64,000 bases of DNA from Streptomyces celluloflavus (GCA_000720995.1 JOEL01000026.1:1-64000); one strand, 5' to 3'; positions 46,092 to 55,148 are shown, counted from the stretch's first letter. Notes: generated from the sequence alone by a model not told the origin. Translations and numbers: made by a program.

Positions 46092-49028
46092 TTATGCGGC
46101 GGAGACGACCGAGAGGAGCTGCTGTACCTTGGCGCTCTCCGTCGACCCGAGCCGTTCGTAGATGGCCAGGGCCTCCTGCCAGCAGACCCGCGCGCGGCCG
46201 ATGTGCCCGACGCCGTTCAGGGCTCGGCCCAACGCCGTGAGCGCGTTCGCGCGCCACAGTTCACCGCCGGTCACCCGGAGCGTGCCGAGGGCCTGTTCGG
46301 CGTGGTTGGCGGCCTGCGCGGGGCGGTGGGCGGCCAGCTCGACCTCGGCCAGCCGGAAGTAGGTCATGCCTTCCCAGAACCGCTGGCGGCTGTCGCGGAA
46401 GATGACCAGCGCCTCGTTGAACTGCTGTGCCGCGTCGGTCAGGCGCTGGGCGAGCGTGAAGGCCACGCCCAGCGCGTACATGCCGTTGGCGAGCCGCCGG
46501 GTGGCGCCGATCTGCCGGTATATGGCGACGCCCTGTTCGGCCAGCCGGATGGCGCTGTCCACGCGCCCGGTGTCGAGGTGGACGCGGGAGAGGTTGCACA
46601 GCGCGCTCGCCTCGGACTGCTTGTTGTCGTCCGCCCGGAACGCGATGAGCGCCTGGCAGAGATACTCCTCGGCGTCCGCGTGACGCCCCTGTTCGCCCGC
46701 GATGATGCCGCGGTCGTTGGGCGCGTACGAGGAGGAGAAGGGGTCGTTCGTGGCGACGCCGAGCAGCATGGCGTGCTTGGCGTTCTCGTCGGCCTCGTCC
46801 AGCCGGCCGGCCAGGGTGCGGGCGTAGGTGAGCGCGGTGTGGATGCGCGCCTGCGCGTGCTGGTCGTCCAGCTCCCGGGCCGCGGCGAGCAGGGACATGT
46901 TGGCCTGCTCGTACTGGAGGGCGTAGGCGCCGGACTCGGCGAGGTCCTTGGTGAGCATGAGCAGATCAGCCGCGCGGCGCAGGGCGCCCTTGGTGTGGGA
47001 CTGCTTGGCGCAGGAGAGCAGGCACCCGGCCTCGCTGAACAGCCACTCCAGCGCCGTGGTCCGGTCGGTGACGTCGAGCCCCGGGTAGTTCGTCGGCTCC
47101 ATGTGGTCGACGAGGCGGTCGCCGGGGCGTTCCAGCAGGTACACGCGGGCCGCCGTCGCCAGATAGAAGTCCAGCAGCCGCGACAGCGCCGCGTCCCGTT
47201 CCGTCGGCGGGTGTTCGTCCCGTTCGGCGCAGGAACGCGCGTAGAGCCGGACCAGGTCGTGGAAGCGGTAGCGGCCGGGGGCGGCGGATTCCAGCAGGCT
47301 GGCGTCGACGAGGGATTCGACGAGGTCCTCGGCGGATTCGATGTCCATGTCGAGGAGGGCGGCCGCGGCGGCGAGCGAGAGGTCCGGGCCGTCGGCGAGG
47401 CCCAGCAGCCGGAAGGCGCGGGCCTGGTGGGGCTCCAACTGGCCGTAACCCAGCTCGAAGGTGGCCTTGACGGCGAGGTCACCGGCGCGCAGCTCGTCCA
47501 GCCTGCGGCGTTCGTCGGCGAGCTTGCTGGCCAGGATGGAGACCGTCCACGTACGGCGCGCGGCCAGCCGGGAGGCGGCGATGCGGATGGCCAGCGGGAG
47601 GAAGCCGCAGGCGCCGACGACGGCCATCGCGGCCTGCCGCTCGCAGGTGACGCGCTCCTTGCCGACGATCCGGGTGAAGAGGGTCAGCGCCTCCTCGGGG
47701 CTCATCACGTCGAGGTCGATGAGGTGCGCGCCGGCCAGGTCGATCAGCCGGGCGCGGCTGGTGATCAGCGCGGCGCAGCCCTCCGCGCCGGGGAGCAGCG
47801 GGCGGATCTGCGCGGCGTCCCGTGCGTTGTCCAGTAAAGCCAGCACGCGGCGTCCGGCGAGGGTGGAGCGGTAGAGGGCGGAGCGCTCCTCCAGGCCGTC
47901 GGGGATGGAGGAGTCGGCGGTGCCCAGGGCGCGCAGGAAGGCGCCGAGGACGGCCTCCGGTTCGGACGGGGTGTGGCCGGCGCCCTGGAGGTCGACGTAG
48001 AGCTGACCGTCGGGGAAGTGCTCGCGGGCCGCGTGCGCGACATGGACGGCGAGGGTCGTCTTGCCGACGCCGCCGATGCCGGTGAGCGCCGAGACCGCCA
48101 TCACGCTGCCCTCGGCGGTGGCGAGCTGTTCGCCGAGCTCCGCGACGAAGGCGTCCCGGCCGGTGAAGTCGGCGACCGTGGCGGGGAGTTGCTGGGGGCG
48201 CACGATGATGTGGTCGGCGGCGTCCGGGCCGTCGCTGACGGCGGGCGGCGCGTCCAGGTCGGGGTCCGCGCGCAGGATGCGGTGCTGGAGCTCGGCGAGC
48301 GAGGCGCAGGGGTCGACGCCCAGTTCGTCGGCGAGCAGCCGCCGGGTGTCGGCGTAGACGGCGAGCGCCTCGGCCTGCCGGCCACTGCGGTAGAGCGCCA
48401 GCATGAGGAGTTCCCGCAGCCGCTCGCGCAGCGGGTGGGCGGCGGTCAGTGCGGTCAGCTCGGAGACGGCCTCGGCGTGGCTGCCGACCTCCAGGTCGAG
48501 TTCGAGGCGGGTCTCCACCAGGGAGAGCCGCCATTCGTCGAGGCGGGTGCGCTGGGTGTCGGCGTACGGACCGGCGAGGCCGGCCAGCGGTTCGCCGTCC
48601 CACAGGGTGAGCGAGGCGTCGAGGAGGGCGCGGGCGCGCCCGCGGTCGCCGGCGGCCTTGGCCTTCTCCGCCTCGGCGGCGTACTGCTCGGCCTGGTCGA
48701 GGTCGAGGTCCAGCGGGCGGCCGTCCGCGGACCGGACCGCATAGCCGCCGGACTCGCTGACCAGGGCCGCGGCGTCGTCCCCCAGCGCCTTGCGGAGCCG
48801 GGAGGCGTAGGTGCGCAGGGCGGCGAGCGCGGCGTGCGGCGGTGCGTCGCCCCAGAGGGCGTCGACGAGTTCGGGTGCGGTGGCGGTGCGTCCGCCGCGC
48901 AGCAGCAGGGCGGCGAGCAGGGCGCGCTGCTGCGGGGAGCCCGTCGCCAGTGGCGTCTCGCCGCGCCAGGCCCGCACGGGACCGAGCACGGTGAAGCGGA
49001 GCCGCCCCTGTCCCGGACCGTCGTCCAT
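46092..49028 (-). CDS. afsR: AfsR-type SARP regulator (SARP + NB-ARC + TPR)
   Basis: A 978-residue regulator, close to the 993 residues of S. coelicolor AfsR. OmpR-type winged helix plus bacterial transcriptional activation domain occupy residues 1-250 (FTVLGPVRAWRGE; LWGDAPPHAALAALRTYASRLR). The NB-ARC ATPase has the P-loop GIGGVGKTTLAVH near residue 320; TPR repeats fill about 640-970. AGGAGG lies upstream of the ATG at 49028. In S. coelicolor, AfsR is phosphorylated by AfsK and activates afsS; the adjacent AfsS-like gene makes this assignment likely. Other SARP-NBARC paralogues exist in Streptomyces, so orthology is not certain. Confidence 0.85.
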   Translation of the reverse strand: MDDGPGQGRLRFTVLGPVRAWRGETPLATGSPQQRALLAALLLRGGRTATAPELVDALWGDAPPHAALAALRTYASRLRKALGDDAAALVSESGGYAVRSADGRPLDLDLDQAEQYAAEAEKAKAAGDRGRARALLDASLTLWDGEPLAGLAGPYADTQRTRLDEWRLSLVETRLELDLEVGSHAEAVSELTALTAAHPLRERLRELLMLALYRSGRQAEALAVYADTRRLLADELGVDPCASLAELQHRILRADPDLDAPPAVSDGPDAADHIIVRPQQLPATVADFTGRDAFVAELGEQLATAEGSVMAVSALTGIGGVGKTTLAVHVAHAAREHFPDGQLYVDLQGAGHTPSEPEAVLGAFLRALGTADSSIPDGLEERSALYRSTLAGRRVLALLDNARDAAQIRPLLPGAEGCAALITSRARLIDLAGAHLIDLDVMSPEEALTLFTRIVGKERVTCERQAAMAVVGACGFLPLAIRIAASRLAARRTWTVSILASKLADERRRLDELRAGDLAVKATFELGYGQLEPHQARAFRLLGLADGPDLSLAAAAALLDMDIESAEDLVESLVDASLLESAAPGRYRFHDLVRLYARSCAERDEHPPTERDAALSRLLDFYLATAARVYLLERPGDRLVDHMEPTNYPGLDVTDRTTALEWLFSEAGCLLSCAKQSHTKGALRRAADLLMLTKDLAESGAYALQYEQANMSLLAAARELDDQHAQARIHTALTYARTLAGRLDEADENAKHAMLLGVATNDPFSSSYAPNDRGIIAGEQGRHADAEEYLCQALIAFRADDNKQSEASALCNLSRVHLDTGRVDSAIRLAEQGVAIYRQIGATRRLANGMYALGVAFTLAQRLTDAAQQFNEALVIFRDSRQRFWEGMTYFRLAEVELAAHRPAQAANHAEQALGTLRVTGGELWRANALTALGRALNGVGHIGRARVCWQEALAIYERLGSTESAKVQQLLSVVSAA

Positions 49029-49293
49029 GGTGTCCTCCTGCCCTGTCCGGTCATTCGCACTGTTCGCGCCGTTCGCATCGGTCAGTCTGCCTTGTCAGCG
49101 GCTTTTACGTCAGTAGGGATCCGGAGCGTGCACAAAGCCTCCCCGCCCGCTGACGGCGCGGTCCGGTCGGCGTGCGGAGGGGCGCGGGTGGTGTGGCCGC
49201 CGGGCCTGCGCACTCTCCCCGCACGGCAACGAGCCCCGCGCGCGCCCCGGCCCGGACCCTCGCCCGGTGTGCCGTTCGCGCCGTCCCACACTA

Positions 49294-49308
49294 CTGACGG
49301 GTCGTCAG
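49294..49308. promoter_or_regulatory. CTGAC-N5-GTCAG operator within a leaderless promoter
   Basis: Exact CTGAC (49294-49298), GGGTC, GTCAG (49304-49308). CTGACG serves as -35, TACCGT (49317-49322) as -10 after 17 bp, and the ATG at 49330 is 8 nt further on, so the amidohydrolase mRNA would be leaderless and its promoter is the operator. Confidence 0.85.
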
Positions 49309-49329
49309 ATCGGCGCTACCGTGTGGGAC

Positions 49330-50562
49330 ATGGAGAGCTTCCCCAAGATCATCTCGGTGGACGACCACACGGTGGAGCCACCTCACGTCTGGCGGGACCG
49401 GCTCCCGTCGAAGTACCACGACATCGGTCCGCGGATCGTCCGGGCGCCGCTGACGGACATGACGTTCGTGGGCGGAAAATTCGCCCCGAAGATGGGCGTT
49501 GTGGGTGATGACGGGCCGTTGGCCGACTGGTGGGTCTACGAGGATCTGCACCGGCCGCTCACCCGCCTCGACACCGCCGTCGGCTACTCCCGCGACGAGG
49601 TCAGGCTCGAAGGCATCACCTATGAGCAGATGCGCCCCGGTTCGTACAGCGTCCCGGAGCGGCTGGCCGACATGGACGTCAACCACGTCCAGTCCGCGCT
49701 CTGCTTCCCGACCTTCCCGCGGTTCTGCGGCCAGACCTTCACCGAGGCCAAGGACCGCGAACTGGGGCTGCTGGGGGTGCGCGCGTACAACGACTGGATG
49801 GTGGAGGAGTGGTGCGGGCCGCAGGCGGGCGGCCGGCTGATCCCGCTCACCCTCGTCCCGCTGTGGGACGCCGAACTGGCCGCCGCGGAGGTGCGGCGCA
49901 ACGCGGCCCGCGGCGTCCGGGCGGTCTGCTTCAGCGAGATCCCGCCGCACCTGGGGCTGCCCAGCATCCACACCGACGACTGGGACCCGTTCCTGCGCGC
50001 CTGCGACGAGACCGGCACCGTCATCGCCATGCACATCGGCTCGTCCAGCAGGATGCCGTCCACCTCCGCCGACGCACCGCCCGCCGTCGGCTCCACGATC
50101 ACCTTCGCCAACTGCTGCTTCTCGATGGTCGACTGGCTGATGAGCGGCAAGTTCGACCGCTTCCCGAACCTGAAGATCATGTACGCCGAGGGGCAGATCG
50201 GCTGGATCCCGTACATCCTGGAGCGCGCGGACGTGGTCTGGTCGGAGAACCGCGGCTGGGGCGGCGTCGCCGACAAGGTGCTCCGCCCGCCCTCCGAACT
50301 CTTCGCCGACCACGTCTACGGCTGCTTCTTCGACGACGCCTTCGGCCTGCAGAACCTGGACGCGATCGGCGCCGGCAACGTCCTCTACGAGACCGACTAC
50401 CCCCACTCCGACTCCACCTGGCCCGCCTCGCGGCAGGTCGGCGAAGCCCAGATGGGCCACCTGGCGGCGGATGTCGTCGAGCGGATCGTCCGGGGCAACG
50501 CGATCGAACTGCTGGGGCTGACCGGGGAGGGGCTCTGGGCGGGGGCGGCGGCCGGGGGCTGA
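49330..50562 (+). CDS. Amidohydrolase-2 family metal-dependent hydrolase
   Basis: A 410-residue TIM-barrel amidohydrolase: ISVDDHTVEPPHVW at the start (metal-site D-x-H replaced by DDH), CFSEIPPHLGLPSIHTDDWD near residue 205, IAMHIGSSS near residue 237, and YETDYPHSDSTWP near residue 355 with the conserved late Asp. Family members hydrolyse or decarboxylate ring or lactone intermediates in aromatic and terpenoid/steroid breakdown. Leaderless, under the exact CTGAC operator. It is divergent from AfsR across about 300 bp in which only that operator/promoter is evident. Confidence 0.92.
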   Translation: MESFPKIISVDDHTVEPPHVWRDRLPSKYHDIGPRIVRAPLTDMTFVGGKFAPKMGVVGDDGPLADWWVYEDLHRPLTRLDTAVGYSRDEVRLEGITYEQMRPGSYSVPERLADMDVNHVQSALCFPTFPRFCGQTFTEAKDRELGLLGVRAYNDWMVEEWCGPQAGGRLIPLTLVPLWDAELAAAEVRRNAARGVRAVCFSEIPPHLGLPSIHTDDWDPFLRACDETGTVIAMHIGSSSRMPSTSADAPPAVGSTITFANCCFSMVDWLMSGKFDRFPNLKIMYAEGQIGWIPYILERADVVWSENRGWGGVADKVLRPPSELFADHVYGCFFDDAFGLQNLDAIGAGNVLYETDYPHSDSTWPASRQVGEAQMGHLAADVVERIVRGNAIELLGLTGEGLWAGAAAGG

Positions 50563-50716
50563 GCGCGCCGGCGCCGAGGGACGCGCGGGCGGGCGGCGAC
50601 CGTACGGCGGTGCCGGCGCCCGCCCGCGCCGCCGGACCGCCGGGCACCGGGGACCCGGGAAGCCCGCGAAAAGAAAGAGGGTGACGGGAGGCGCGCGCAG
50701 GCGGGATCATAGGGGC

Positions 50717-51145
50717 ATGTCCGGGCCCCATGTCATCCGCGGTTCGGTCGTCCTTCCGGAGGCCGAGCTCGGCTGGCGGTTCTCGCGCTCCTCCGGTCCG
50801 GGCGGCCAGCACGTCAACACCAGCGACAGCCAGGTGGAGCTGCGCTTCGACCTCGCCGCCACCCAGGCGCTGCCCGAGGTGTGGAAGGAGCGCGCCCTGG
50901 AGCGGCTGGCCGGGCGGCTGGTCGACGGTGTGCTGACCGTACGGGCCTCCGACCACCGCTCCCAGTGGCGCAACCGCGAGACCGCCGCCGTCCGGCTGGC
51001 CGGGCTGCTCGCCGAGGCCACCGCACCGCCGCCCAAAGCGCGCCGCAAGTCCCGGATACCGCGCGGTATCAACGAGCGGCGGCTGCGCGAGAAGAAGCAG
51101 CGCGGCGACACCAAGCGCGGACGCTCCGGCCGCGGCTGGGACTGA
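50717..51145 (+). CDS. arfB: Alternative ribosome-rescue factor ArfB/peptidyl-tRNA hydrolase ICT1-like
   Basis: A 142-residue protein with the GGQ motif in SRSSGPGGQHVNTSDSQVEL (residues about 21-40) and a basic C-terminal tail (KARRKSRIPRGINERRLREK) that enters the mRNA channel. It releases stalled ribosomes by hydrolysing peptidyl-tRNA. Start at the ATG at 50717. A single gene following the amidohydrolase by 154 bp. Confidence 0.93.
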   Translation: MSGPHVIRGSVVLPEAELGWRFSRSSGPGGQHVNTSDSQVELRFDLAATQALPEVWKERALERLAGRLVDGVLTVRASDHRSQWRNRETAAVRLAGLLAEATAPPPKARRKSRIPRGINERRLREKKQRGDTKRGRSGRGWD

Positions 51146-51255
51146 GCCGGGCCGCCGCCGGGGCACCACCGGCGACGGCGGCGCCCTCCGGGCACTGCCG
51201 GTCGCGGCCGGGCCCGGCGGCTCCCCCGTCGCCGCCGGGCCCGACCGTGCAACGC

Positions 51256-51861
51256 TCAGCCCAACTGCCGGTATTTCCCGCGGAAGTACGTCAGCGGGCC
51301 GCCGTCGTCGCCCGGGGCCGAGGCGGTCAGCACCCGGCCGATGACGAGGGTGTGATCGCCGGCCACCACCCGCTGCTCGGTCCGGCACTCCAGGACCGCC
51401 AGCGCGCCGCCGATCAGCGGGGCGCCGGCCGCTTCTCCCCGTACATGAGGAATGTCCGCGAAGAGGAGTCGGTCGCTGATGCGGCCCTTCATGGCGAATC
51501 GCCCGGCAACGTGACGCTGGTTCTCCGACAGCACCGAAACGGCCCAGAGCGGCTGATGCGCCAGGAGGTCGTCCATCCGCGAGTCGTTGCGAACGCTCAC
51601 CATCACCAGCGGCGGATCCAGCGAGACGGAGACGAACGCCGTGGCGGTCATGCCGACGTCCTCGCCGCGCGGTCCGTCGTCCGGATCGTGGGCGGTGATC
51701 AGCACCACACCGGCGGCGAGGCGGGACAGGGCGGCGCGGAACTCGTCGTCACTCACCCCCACAGGATGCGGGATTGCCGCGCCGCCCGGCGTGGGCGCGA
51801 GGCGGACGACGGGCGCGGCGGAGCCGGCGGCCGGGATGGTGGCAGGGTTTTTCGTGAACAC
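51256..51861 (-). CDS. Flavin reductase family protein
   Basis: A 201-residue FMN split-barrel protein: SRLAAGVVLITAHDPD near residue 45, then MTATAFVSVSLDPPLVMVSVR (residues about 70-90; partial), AVSVLSENQ and GDHTLVIGRVL. It would supply reduced flavin to a monooxygenase. GTG start at 51861 preceded by a TAGCGT box 7 nt away, suggesting a leaderless mRNA. No full CTGAC repeat; only a CTGAC half-site at about 51928. Convergent with arfB. Confidence 0.85.
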   Translation of the reverse strand: MFTKNPATIPAAGSAAPVVRLAPTPGGAAIPHPVGVSDDEFRAALSRLAAGVVLITAHDPDDGPRGEDVGMTATAFVSVSLDPPLVMVSVRNDSRMDDLLAHQPLWAVSVLSENQRHVAGRFAMKGRISDRLLFADIPHVRGEAAGAPLIGGALAVLECRTEQRVVAGDHTLVIGRVLTASAPGDDGGPLTYFRGKYRQLG

Positions 51862-52026
51862 GCCAGGAACGCTAACGCCGTCCGGCCCCGGCTCGCATCG
51901 GGCCTTGGGACCACCCGTGCCCTAGGTCTGACGGCGGAGACGGCGCGGGCCCCGGATTTGCGTTCAGGAAGTGGAGAAACGCGCCCGCCGAGGCCCCCTC
52001 GGGGAGCGTCAACAGGCCCTCACTGT

Positions 52027-52044
52027 CTGTGACTTGAGTCACAG
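52027..52044. promoter_or_regulatory. Perfect CTGTGAC-N4-GTCACAG palindrome upstream of cdgB
   Basis: CTGTGAC (52027-52033), TTGA, GTCACAG (52038-52044), 118 bp before the cdgB start. S. coelicolor cdgB is a BldD target, and BldD sites are TnAC/GTnA-type pseudopalindromes, but the usual spacer is 5 rather than 4. A CRP-like site (TGTGA-N6-TCACA) is the other reading. Confidence 0.5.
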
Positions 52045-52161
52045 CGTGCAGTTATTGTTGACCCTGTGTACCGAGTGGGCAGCTCGCTGTGATTCAGTGA
52101 GCGTGGAATCGGACGACAAAGAATCCTGGAGTTGCTGTCGAGGTCTCAGGGGGAGCGAACG

Positions 52162-53838
52162 ATGGAGACCGAGTCGGAGCCATACGTCCGCCTTGCGGCC
52201 CTGCGGCAGTTGCACCAGGCGGTCGCCGAGCTGGCCACCGCACGTAGCCTCGCGGACACCTTGCAGACGGTCGCCGACGGCGTACTCCGCGGGCTCGGCT
52301 TCGAGCTGGCCGCCGTCAATCTGGTCCGCCCGGACGGCGATCTCGTCGTCGCCGCCGTGGCCGGCAGCCCGGCCGCCGAGGCGCTGATGGCCGGGCGGGT
52401 CGGCTCCCGGACGTCCTGGGACCGCAGACTGGCCATGGGGGAGCGGTGGGGCGATCTGTGCTTCATCCCGCACACCGAGGGCTGGATGCTGGATGACGAC
52501 GATGTCCCGCAGTGGCACACCGACGGGCCCGCGCCCCGGTTCCCCGACGAGTGGCACGCCAGGGACCGCCTTTTCGCGCCCCTGTACGTGGCGCCCAACG
52601 GCGGCGGCGAACTGCTCGGGGTGATCTCCGTCGACCGGCCGCGCAACGGCCGGCGCCCCGGCGCCTGGGGCCGGGAAGCCCTCCAGATGTACGCCTTCCA
52701 GGCCGCCATCGCGATCAGCAACGCCCGGTTGCGGGCCAATATGCAGCGCGCGCTGGTCCGGCTGGAGCGCGAGCAGCAGGCCCTGCGCGCCAGCGAGGAG
52801 AGCTTCCGGCAGGCGTTCGAGTACGCGCCGAGCGGGATGGCGGTCGCCGAGATGGGCGGTGACGACCACGGCCGGCTCGTGCGCACCAACGACGCGCTCT
52901 GCCGGCTGCTGGGCCGCCCGGCCGCCGCGCTGCGCCGCTCCTCCTTCTCCGACATCGTCCACCCCGAGGACATCGGCACCCTGCTGCGCACCTCCGCCGA
53001 GGGCGGCCGGGCCGAGCTGCGGCTGGCCCGCCGGGACGGCACCTACGTCTGGGTCTCGCTGCGCAACTCCGTCGTCGCCGACACCACCGACGGGCCCCGG
53101 TTCCTGCTCACCCACGTCGAGGACATCGAGGAGCGCAAGCGGCACGAGCTTCAGCTCGCGCACCGCGCCAGCCACGACTCGCTGACCGGCCTGCCCAACA
53201 GCGCCGAGCTGCGGGCCCGGCTCGGCGCCCGGCTGTGCGTCAGCCCGCCGACCCCGCTTGCGGAGGCGTTCGCCGCCTCGGCCGCGGCCTGCGCCGACCC
53301 GAGCGACCCGCGCAGCTTCCGGCCGGGCGGCCCCGAACCGTTCGACGGGCTCGAAGGCTTCGAGGGCACCAGCCCGGTCCCGTACGACCACCACGTCCAT
53401 CTCGTGGCGCCGGCCGAGGGCCCCGCGGACGACGGGGCCAAGGGGCTCGCGGTCCTCTTCTGCGATCTCGACGGCTTCAAGTCCATCAACGACCGCTTCG
53501 GACACCACACCGGCGACGCGGTGCTGATCGAGGTCGCCCGCAGGCTGACCAGCGGCGTCCGGGACGGCGATACGGTCGCCCGGCTCGGCGGCGACGAGTT
53601 CGTGGTGCTCGCCGACGGCCTCGGTACGGCCGACGCCGAGGACCTCGCGGTCCGGCTGCGGAGCGCCATCATGCCGCCGATCCGGGTGGACGGCCGGGCG
53701 GTCAGGGTGGGCGCCAGCTTCGGCATCGGCTGGGCGAGCTGCGGGATGACCGCCGAGGAGGTGCTGGCCTCGGCCGACCAGCGGATGTACGTCGAGAAGC
53801 GCTCCCGGTCGAAGGGGAACCGGCGGGCGGCGGGCTGA
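52162..53838 (+). CDS. cdgB: CdgB-type diguanylate cyclase (GAF-PAS-GGDEF)
   Basis: A 558-residue c-di-GMP synthase. GAF domain at residues about 25-195, PAS at about 215-340 (SFRQAFEYAPSGMAV), GGDEF from 345. The active motif GGDEF is at about 476-480 and the inhibitory I-site RDGD precedes it by five residues, so product inhibition is expected. About 65 variable residues (370-430) are inserted within the GGDEF domain after LTGLPNSAELRARLG. No EAL domain. Start at ATG 52162 (METESEPYVRLAALRQLHQ). It controls development with BldD in S. coelicolor. Confidence 0.92.
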   Translation: METESEPYVRLAALRQLHQAVAELATARSLADTLQTVADGVLRGLGFELAAVNLVRPDGDLVVAAVAGSPAAEALMAGRVGSRTSWDRRLAMGERWGDLCFIPHTEGWMLDDDDVPQWHTDGPAPRFPDEWHARDRLFAPLYVAPNGGGELLGVISVDRPRNGRRPGAWGREALQMYAFQAAIAISNARLRANMQRALVRLEREQQALRASEESFRQAFEYAPSGMAVAEMGGDDHGRLVRTNDALCRLLGRPAAALRRSSFSDIVHPEDIGTLLRTSAEGGRAELRLARRDGTYVWVSLRNSVVADTTDGPRFLLTHVEDIEERKRHELQLAHRASHDSLTGLPNSAELRARLGARLCVSPPTPLAEAFAASAAACADPSDPRSFRPGGPEPFDGLEGFEGTSPVPYDHHVHLVAPAEGPADDGAKGLAVLFCDLDGFKSINDRFGHHTGDAVLIEVARRLTSGVRDGDTVARLGGDEFVVLADGLGTADAEDLAVRLRSAIMPPIRVDGRAVRVGASFGIGWASCGMTAEEVLASADQRMYVEKRSRSKGNRRAAG

Positions 53839-53915
53839 CCGGCGGGGGTGCGCGGCCAGGGGCCCGGGTGCGCCGCCGTGGACCGGAGCGCGGCGGTGCG
53901 GGCGGCCGTCGTACG

Positions 53916-53987
53916 ATGCCTCACCCCGCGCATCCGCCGCACGCGCCGCAATCCGTACCGGCCTACCAGCCGTTCACCGATCTGTAG
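53916..53987 (+). CDS. Possible 23-residue Pro/His-rich peptide
   Basis: A short ORF (MPHPAHPPHAPQSVP, ending YQPFTDL) in the 332-bp gap between cdgB and the CBM protein. The gap otherwise carries only the promoter and short ORF described next. No Shine-Dalgarno is seen; a leaderless mRNA would be required. Composition is unusual but proof of coding is lacking. Confidence 0.2.
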   Translation: MPHPAHPPHAPQSVPAYQPFTDL

Positions 53988-54045
53988 CGATCTTGTGGCC
54001 GCTGCGGCGCGCCGTCCGAAAAGCCGAAAGAGGTAGGCTGCGCCG

Positions 54046-54174
54046 ATGCGGCGCGGCGCCGCCGGGAGTCCGGATAAGACAGTTCGCGCGGATATGTGCG
54101 AACGCGCGGATACCCGCGCACACATACAGGCGCGCACAGACGCGTACAGACCGTTGGGGAGTGACACGGAATGA
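54046..54174 (+). CDS. Leaderless upstream ORF coupled to the CBM-protein gene (42 aa)
   Basis: ATG at 54046 lies 6 nt after a TAGGCT -10 box (54034-54039), so transcription should start at the ATG. The 42-codon frame ends in TGA overlapping the next gene's ATG (ATGA), giving translational coupling. The predicted peptide (MRRGAAGSPDKTVRADMCER...) has no known family, so this may be a leader ORF rather than a functional protein. Confidence 0.4.
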   Translation: MRRGAAGSPDKTVRADMCERADTRAHIQARTDAYRPLGSDTE

Positions 54175-55148
54175 CGGCCGGTAAAAACGGCGCGGACACG
54201 CCGGAGAACGACGACCCGTTCGCCTACCTCTACCGCCAGGAGGGCGGCGAGGGCGGCACGGCGGGCTCGGCGGGCGAGGGTGCGCCGACGCGGCAGCCGG
54301 GTGTCCCGCGGACCTCTTACAACAACGTGCGCGCGGTCGGCGAGCGGCAGTACGGCGCCCCGCAGCAGCAGGCCCCGCAGCAGGGCTACGGGCAGCAGCC
54401 GGGCTATGGCCAGCAGCCGGGTTACGGGCAGCAGCCCGGTTACGGCCAGCAGAACGCCCACTACGCCGCGCCGGAGACGCTGCCCGGCGGCGACCGCACC
54501 CGTCCCGCCCCGGGGCAGGGCCACGGTGACCGGCAGTCGCCCCGCCGTCGCAACGGCCTGCTGATCGCCGCCGTCGCGGTGGTCGCGGTGGTCTGCGTGG
54601 GCATCGGCGTCGCGATGGTCACCAACAACAAGGACGACACCGAGAAGGACGCCCAGAGCACGCCGGGTCCGACGGCCGCCGAATCGGTCAAGGAGAGCGA
54701 GACGCCGTCCCCGTCCGCCAAGCCCACCCCCGGAGAGCTGCCCAAGCTCGACGCGGGCAGCATGCGGCTGGACGGCGGCGCGAGCTCGGCGAAGGACGTC
54801 CCGGGCGCGCGGTCGGCGAGCGGTTCGTACATAGCCGGCATGAACACGCCCGGCGCGTCGGCCACGTGGACGCTCAACCTCGAAAAGGCCGGCCAGTACA
54901 AGTTCTGGGTCGGCTACGGCGTGCCCGGCAAGGACGCGAACCTCACGATAGGCGTGAACGGCAAGGCGGAGAGCCGGCCGATCAGCCTGAAGAACTTCGC
55001 CGGCGCGAGCGAGGGCGCCTGGGACAAGTGGACCTATTCCTGGTCCCTCGTACATCTCAACAAGGGCACGAACAACATCCGGCTGTCCTGCGAGAGCGGC
55101 AACCAGTGCGATGTGAACATCGACAAGGTCTGGCTGACGGTGCCGTGA
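54171..55148 (+). CDS. Membrane-anchored protein with a CBM-like galactose-binding domain
   Basis: A 325-residue protein. Residues 1-125 are cytoplasmic and low-complexity with four GYGQQP repeats near residue 70. One membrane helix follows (LLIAAVAVVAVVCVGIGVAM, residues about 130-149), then a Ser/Thr/Pro linker. The external C-terminal domain (residues about 195-325) has the pattern of CBM6/35-type sugar-binding folds (ATWTLNLEKAGQYKFWVGYG; NIRLSCESGNQCDVNIDKVW). GGGGAG precedes the ATG. It may bind wall or extracellular glycans. Confidence 0.85.
   Translation: MTAGKNGADTPENDDPFAYLYRQEGGEGGTAGSAGEGAPTRQPGVPRTSYNNVRAVGERQYGAPQQQAPQQGYGQQPGYGQQPGYGQQPGYGQQNAHYAAPETLPGGDRTRPAPGQGHGDRQSPRRRNGLLIAAVAVVAVVCVGIGVAMVTNNKDDTEKDAQSTPGPTAAESVKESETPSPSAKPTPGELPKLDAGSMRLDGGASSAKDVPGARSASGSYIAGMNTPGASATWTLNLEKAGQYKFWVGYGVPGKDANLTIGVNGKAESRPISLKNFAGASEGAWDKWTYSWSLVHLNKGTNNIRLSCESGNQCDVNIDKVWLTVP

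Noticed and set aside
51918..51935. CTGAC operator upstream of the second flavin reductase gene
   Set aside because: Only one half-site (CTGAC at about 51928) is present; no GTCAG at the right spacing.
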